DNA of 8,925 nucleotides from JBJXGC01 sp046154545 (GTDB lineage: Bacteria > Chloroflexota > Dehalococcoidia > Tepidiformales > Tepidiformaceae). The DNA lies in contig JBJXGC010000292.1 of NCBI GenBank assembly GCA_046154545.1, positions 1 through 8,925 of the forward strand. Direction: 5' to 3'. Positions within the stretch are counted from its first letter, which is position 1. The number at the start of each line of letters is the position of its first letter. The position numbers and the translations under genes are program-made. Positions 6,698 through 8,925 of the stretch are shown here, piece by piece. The notes under the pieces were generated by a model. It was not told where the DNA came from, did no database searches, and saw only the letters and a program-made list of their open reading frames with translations.

Positions 6698-6726
6698 AGG
6701 ATGCGCCGCCCGGTGCCCTTCGTCAA
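6698..6726 (-). promoter_or_regulatory. Candidate promoter of the WS/DGAT gene
   Basis: On the minus strand a -35 TTGACG (6721-6726) is followed after 17 bases by CATCCT (6698-6703), a poor -10. It would give a leader of about 40 bases with the Shine-Dalgarno inside. Together with the hairpin after the TIR gene this suggests the acyltransferase is transcribed separately. The -10 is weak, so confidence is limited. Confidence 0.35.
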
Positions 6727-6809
6727 CACGCCTGGACGCCCGACGAGCGCCCAGCAACCCTCGACGAACGGCAGCAATCGCCCGGCCGTATGTCGTTTCA
6801 TGAGTGAGC

Positions 6810-6825
6810 GCGGCCCGAAGGCCGC
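6810..6825 (-). terminator. UUCG-capped hairpin after the TIR gene
   Basis: In the minus-strand transcript GCGGCC-UUCG-GGCCGC forms a perfect six-pair stem closed by a C-G pair on a UUCG tetraloop, an exceptionally stable RNA hairpin, 12 bases after the TIR stop codon. No U-run follows, so it may pause RNA polymerase, block 3' exonucleases, or act as a terminator of the U-less kind common in high-GC bacteria. Confidence 0.5.
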
Positions 6826-6837
6826 TCCGCCCCCCGT

Positions 6838-8583
6838 CTACGCGCCTTCGCCGCTCACCAGCGCGTTCTCGATCGCCTCGCTAAGCAGTGCCATATCTTC
6901 GTGGAAGTGCAAGGCCGTCACCTCGATGGCATGCCGCCCCGAGAGGACAGCGAGGTCGGGCGGGAGTTCGTCAGCGGCGGGCATCTTCATGTCATCGAGG
7001 AGCACCGGGACCACCGCCGTGCCCTGGCGCAGCGCCGCCGCCACCTCGATCCGCACGAAATCCGCCGGGCTGTCGATCCGCCGCCCGCCCCCCGGGAGGG
7101 GACCGGCCCACCGCGGCCCGATCAGGGGGATCACGACATCGGCCGAGGCCACCATCCGGTCGAGCTTCACGGCGAAGTCCTCGCCGCCCTTGATATCGGC
7201 GATGTCGATGAAGACGGAGTCCTCGCCGTAGCGTTCGACGAGGTAGTCGAAGATCCGCCCGGCCCACCCGGAGGAATCCTCCCGCCGGTAGCTGATCACC
7301 ACCGCCCGCTTCGTCCGCGGGGAGCCACCGAAGGCCCGTCCTGCGACCGGGATGCGCCCCAGGAGCCGCGTCCGCACCGCCGCGTAGCCGAGCACTCCAA
7401 CCCCGCTGGCGACGGCTATCGCCCCGCCAATGACCACGAGGATCATGCCGGCCGAATTGCCGTCTCCGGCAGCCTGGACGGTGAGCTTGCCGTCAACCCG
7501 GAACGTCACCACCTGGTTCTCCCGGTTCGGCCCCGCCCGGACCACGAACGACTGCTTCCCGCGGGCGCCGGGCGCCGCGCTCACATTCCAGACCCAGTTC
7601 GCGGTCCCCCCGGACACCTCGCGGGTCACCCAGTCCTTCTCATCGACATCCAGGTTGACCGCATCAAGGCGCGCGACGAGTGTCGTGTAGACGGCCTTCC
7701 CCTCCACTCTGACCGTGCCGGTGTCGCTCGTGCCACCGGCCAACGCAGTTGGTGTGGAGATGTTGACACTTACGAATACGCCAGCTCGCTCGAGGCTCAC
7801 CGAGAGCGTGATCGACCGGCTCTCCCCGGGCCGGAGGGTCACAGGGTAGGTGACTTCGTACGCCCCACAGCCAGCCTGGCGGTCGGCCGTGGCCGGGGCT
7901 TCGGAGCCGCACGCATCGGCGGGAGGCGTCGGGCCCGGGGTTGGCGTGGACGGCGGCGTCGCTGTCGCCCCCGGGCTTGGCGTGGACGGCGGCGTCGCTG
8001 TCGCCCCCGGGCTTGGCGTGGACGGCGGCGTCGCTGTCGCCCCCGGGCTTGGCGTGGAGGGCGGCGCCGCAGTCGCGCTTGGCGGCACGGCGGTCCCCGT
8101 CGGCGGTGGAGGCGTGCGCGTTGCCGTAGCGGTCAGCGGCGGCTGGTTCGGGTCCCGGGCGATGAACCGAGCGTCGCCAGCCACCGTTACCTCTTTCACC
8201 CAGCCGACGCTCCCCGTGCTCTCCACGAGTACACGCCACCAGACGAGGCCCTCGGTCACCACCAGCGTCGATGCCGGCGGCGTATTCGTCACCACAATCA
8301 CGGCCTGGCCGCCGCAGAGCCTCGTGTTTCCGAACACGGGGTCGGGGCCATCGTTGGCGGCACTCGGTTCACTGCGAAGCCGCAGGGTGCAGGTCGTCGC
8401 CGGACCGCTCACGATCCCGCGCACCCCCGATGCGAGCTGTGACGGGACGCCGGCCGGCGGCGTGACCGACGGCAGCGGCGCCGGCTGCGCCCTCGCTTCG
8501 TCACCCACCAGGACAACCGCGCAGGCGGCGGCCCCGAGGACGGCCACGGTAACGAAAGCTCCGAGACGCCAGGCCCGCCGCAT
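6838..8583 (-). CDS. Receptor-like transmembrane protein: exported SH3-like and beta-rich ectodomain, cytoplasmic TIR domain
   Basis: A 581-residue single-pass membrane protein. Residues 1-32 are a signal peptide (RR near the N-terminus, hydrophobic 9-27, signal peptidase site ARA|QP at 32/33). Residues 63-142 look like a bacterial SH3 domain (CTLRLRSEP, then WWRVLV, then GWVKEVTV) with C65 and C90 able to pair. Residues 148-222 are a Pro/Thr/Ser stalk with four 12-residue repeats. Residues 224-372 form a second beta-rich domain (C224/C239 possible disulfide; WVWNV ... PGARGK). A transmembrane helix spans 378-402, followed by basic residues as expected inside. The TIR domain spans 424 to about 572: KRAVVISYRRED (425-436), FIDIADIKGGEDF BB-loop region (458-470), VVIPLIGPRW (483-492), and RIEVAAAL (511-518), where Glu513 sits at the position of the NADase glutamate. 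Family knowledge says such TIRs cleave NAD+ or relay signals; which applies here is unknown. GGGGGAGGG precedes the ATG. No defence partner gene is in view. Confidence 0.93.
   Translation of the reverse strand: MRRAWRLGAFVTVAVLGAAACAVVLVGDEARAQPAPLPSVTPPAGVPSQLASGVRGIVSGPATTCTLRLRSEPSAANDGPDPVFGNTRLCGGQAVIVVTNTPPASTLVVTEGLVWWRVLVESTGSVGWVKEVTVAGDARFIARDPNQPPLTATATRTPPPPTGTAVPPSATAAPPSTPSPGATATPPSTPSPGATATPPSTPSPGATATPPSTPTPGPTPPADACGSEAPATADRQAGCGAYEVTYPVTLRPGESRSITLSVSLERAGVFVSVNISTPTALAGGTSDTGTVRVEGKAVYTTLVARLDAVNLDVDEKDWVTREVSGGTANWVWNVSAAPGARGKQSFVVRAGPNRENQVVTFRVDGKLTVQAAGDGNSAGMILVVIGGAIAVASGVGVLGYAAVRTRLLGRIPVAGRAFGGSPRTKRAVVISYRREDSSGWAGRIFDYLVERYGEDSVFIDIADIKGGEDFAVKLDRMVASADVVIPLIGPRWAGPLPGGGRRIDSPADFVRIEVAAALRQGTAVVPVLLDDMKMPAADELPPDLAVLSGRHAIEVTALHFHEDMALLSEAIENALVSGEGA
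7935..8078 (-). repeat. Four tandem 36-bp repeats encoding the Pro/Thr stalk
   Basis: Units at 7935-7970, 7971-8006, 8007-8042 and 8043-8078. The middle two are identical, the first differs by one base, and the last has diverged at several positions. Each is 36 bases, so copy changes keep the frame and add or remove 12 residues of the pattern PPSTPSPGATAT. In the protein they form the flexible stalk between the two ectodomains (about residues 172-219). Confidence 0.93.
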
Positions 8584-8614
8584 GATCCCTCCCCCGAACT
8601 TGGACTGCCCCTGG

Positions 8615-8643
8615 TGTCTATCCTCAGTGCGAGGAGTTGTCCA
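8615..8643 (-). promoter_or_regulatory. Candidate promoter of the TIR gene
   Basis: On the minus strand TGGACA (8638-8643, five of six -35 bases) is followed after 17 bases by TAGACA (8615-8620, a poor -10). The predicted start near 8608 leaves a leader of about 25 bases that includes the GGGGGAGGG ribosome site. The good -35 and poor -10 suggest a regulated promoter, and a perfect palindrome abuts the -35. Confidence 0.38.
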
Positions 8644-8655
8644 TGACGGCCGTCA
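8644..8655. promoter_or_regulatory. Perfect 12-bp palindrome upstream of the TIR gene
   Basis: TGACGGCCGTCA is its own reverse complement over all 12 bases. It abuts the candidate -35 box of the TIR gene on its upstream side, about 61-72 bases before the start codon. This is a usual place for an activator or a repressor dimer. The cognate regulator is unknown. Confidence 0.45.
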
Positions 8656-8733
8656 CACTCTACGCGGCCCGGAGGCAAGAATGGCCAGGGGCCCAGAGTG
8701 AGGGATGAAAAGGCGAGTTCCGGACGCCGCACT

Positions 8734-8759
8734 CCCTCGCCCGCCGCAGCGGGAGAGGG
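8734..8759. repeat. REP-like intergenic palindrome
   Basis: CCCTC-G-CCCGC (8734-8744) pairs with GCGGG-A-GAGGG (8749-8759) around CGCA, with one G/A mismatch, followed by CCGGGGTGAGGG. This arrangement (a CCCTCNCCCGC hairpin next to a GGGGTGAGGG tail) is a common dispersed intergenic repeat in high-GC genomes. Only one copy is in the window, so dispersal cannot be shown here. It lies between the TIR gene and the gene end at 8852; the rest of 8656-8851 shows no gene. Confidence 0.6.
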
Positions 8760-8851
8760 CCGGGGTGAGGGCTGCGACGGCCACGCGGAGCCCAACCCAG
8801 CCCCGAGCATGCCCCCAGAGGACGAGTTTTCAGACCAGAGGGAGAGTGCCC

Positions 8852-8925
8852 TCATGGTGCACACCCCAGCAGTTCGACGATTTTCGCGGCCGGGTCCCCG
8901 GCTTCCATAAGGGCCTCGCCAACCA
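8852..8925 (-). CDS. Possible 3' end of an unidentified gene
   Basis: A minus-strand frame open from the right edge ends in TGA at 8852-8854 after 23 residues, ending EAGDPAAKIVELLGCAP. The composition (helix-forming residues, G/C-rich third positions) looks coding, and the other two minus-strand frames read as Trp/Arg-rich noise. The fragment is too short to identify. The gene would be co-directional with the TIR gene, 268 bases upstream of it. Confidence 0.45.
   Translation of the reverse strand, partial: VGEALMEAGDPAAKIVELLGCAP

Noticed and set aside
6652..6801. N-terminal extension of the WS/DGAT gene to an ATG at 6801
   Set aside because: The extra 50 residues are Arg/Gly/Pro-rich and unlike the family; a strong Shine-Dalgarno and the family-typical opening lie at 6651, and the extension would run through the candidate promoter.
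7935..8078. CRISPR array suggested by regular 36-bp repeats
   Set aside because: There are no spacers between units; the repeats are contiguous and encode an in-frame protein stalk.
6901..8442. Very long plus-strand open frame (513 codons) across the TIR gene
   Set aside because: It is the antisense shadow of a G/C-rich gene. Its translation is low-complexity Arg/Pro/His-rich, while the minus frame has clear domains.

Overview
The window is high-GC bacterial DNA with six protein genes cut or complete in typical single-gene transcription units, one tRNA gene, and an incoming gene end at the right edge. No phage, plasmid, CRISPR or insertion-sequence genes are seen. The gene mix (EHN-type epoxide hydrolase, WS/DGAT acyltransferase, alpha-dioxygenase-like haem peroxidase, receptor-like TIR protein), the high GC and the leaderless-looking promoters suggest a free-living environmental bacterium. 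Chloroflexota (Dehalococcoidia/Tepidiformia-like) or Actinomycetota are the best guesses, but this is an inference from gene style and not from a marker gene.

Layout, left to right. 1-992 (minus): 5' part of an epoxide hydrolase running off the left edge. 1058-1133 (plus): tRNA-Phe(GAA), divergent from the hydrolase, with a clear promoter. 1244-1678 (plus): small unrecognised soluble protein. 1679-1952: no gene, one hairpin between convergent genes. 1953-4355 (minus): 800-residue haem peroxidase of the fatty-acid alpha-dioxygenase type with a TPR-like N-terminus. 4356-4526: divergent intergenic region with an inverted repeat and an extended -10. 4533-5108 (plus): P-loop kinase-like protein. 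5158-6651 (minus): WS/DGAT O-acyltransferase. 6838-8583 (minus): membrane protein with an extracytoplasmic SH3-like domain, a Pro/Thr repeat stalk, a second beta-rich domain, one transmembrane helix and a cytoplasmic TIR domain. 8584-8851: no gene, but a promoter candidate, a perfect 12-bp palindrome and a REP-like hairpin. 8852-8925 (minus): possible 3' end of another gene.

The genes do not form one operon, since strands alternate and gaps are large. A loose lipid theme links three of them: the peroxidase would oxidise fatty acids, the epoxide hydrolase would open epoxides, and the WS/DGAT would store acyl chains as wax ester or triacylglycerol. The most striking object is the TIR protein. 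Its layout is that of a Toll-like receptor: a folded sensor outside, a single membrane pass, and a TIR domain inside that keeps the putative NADase glutamate. A second theme is start signals. The hydrolase, the small protein and the kinase carry a -10 box a few bases before the ATG and no Shine-Dalgarno (leaderless pattern), while the peroxidase, acyltransferase and TIR genes have purine-rich ribosome binding sites.
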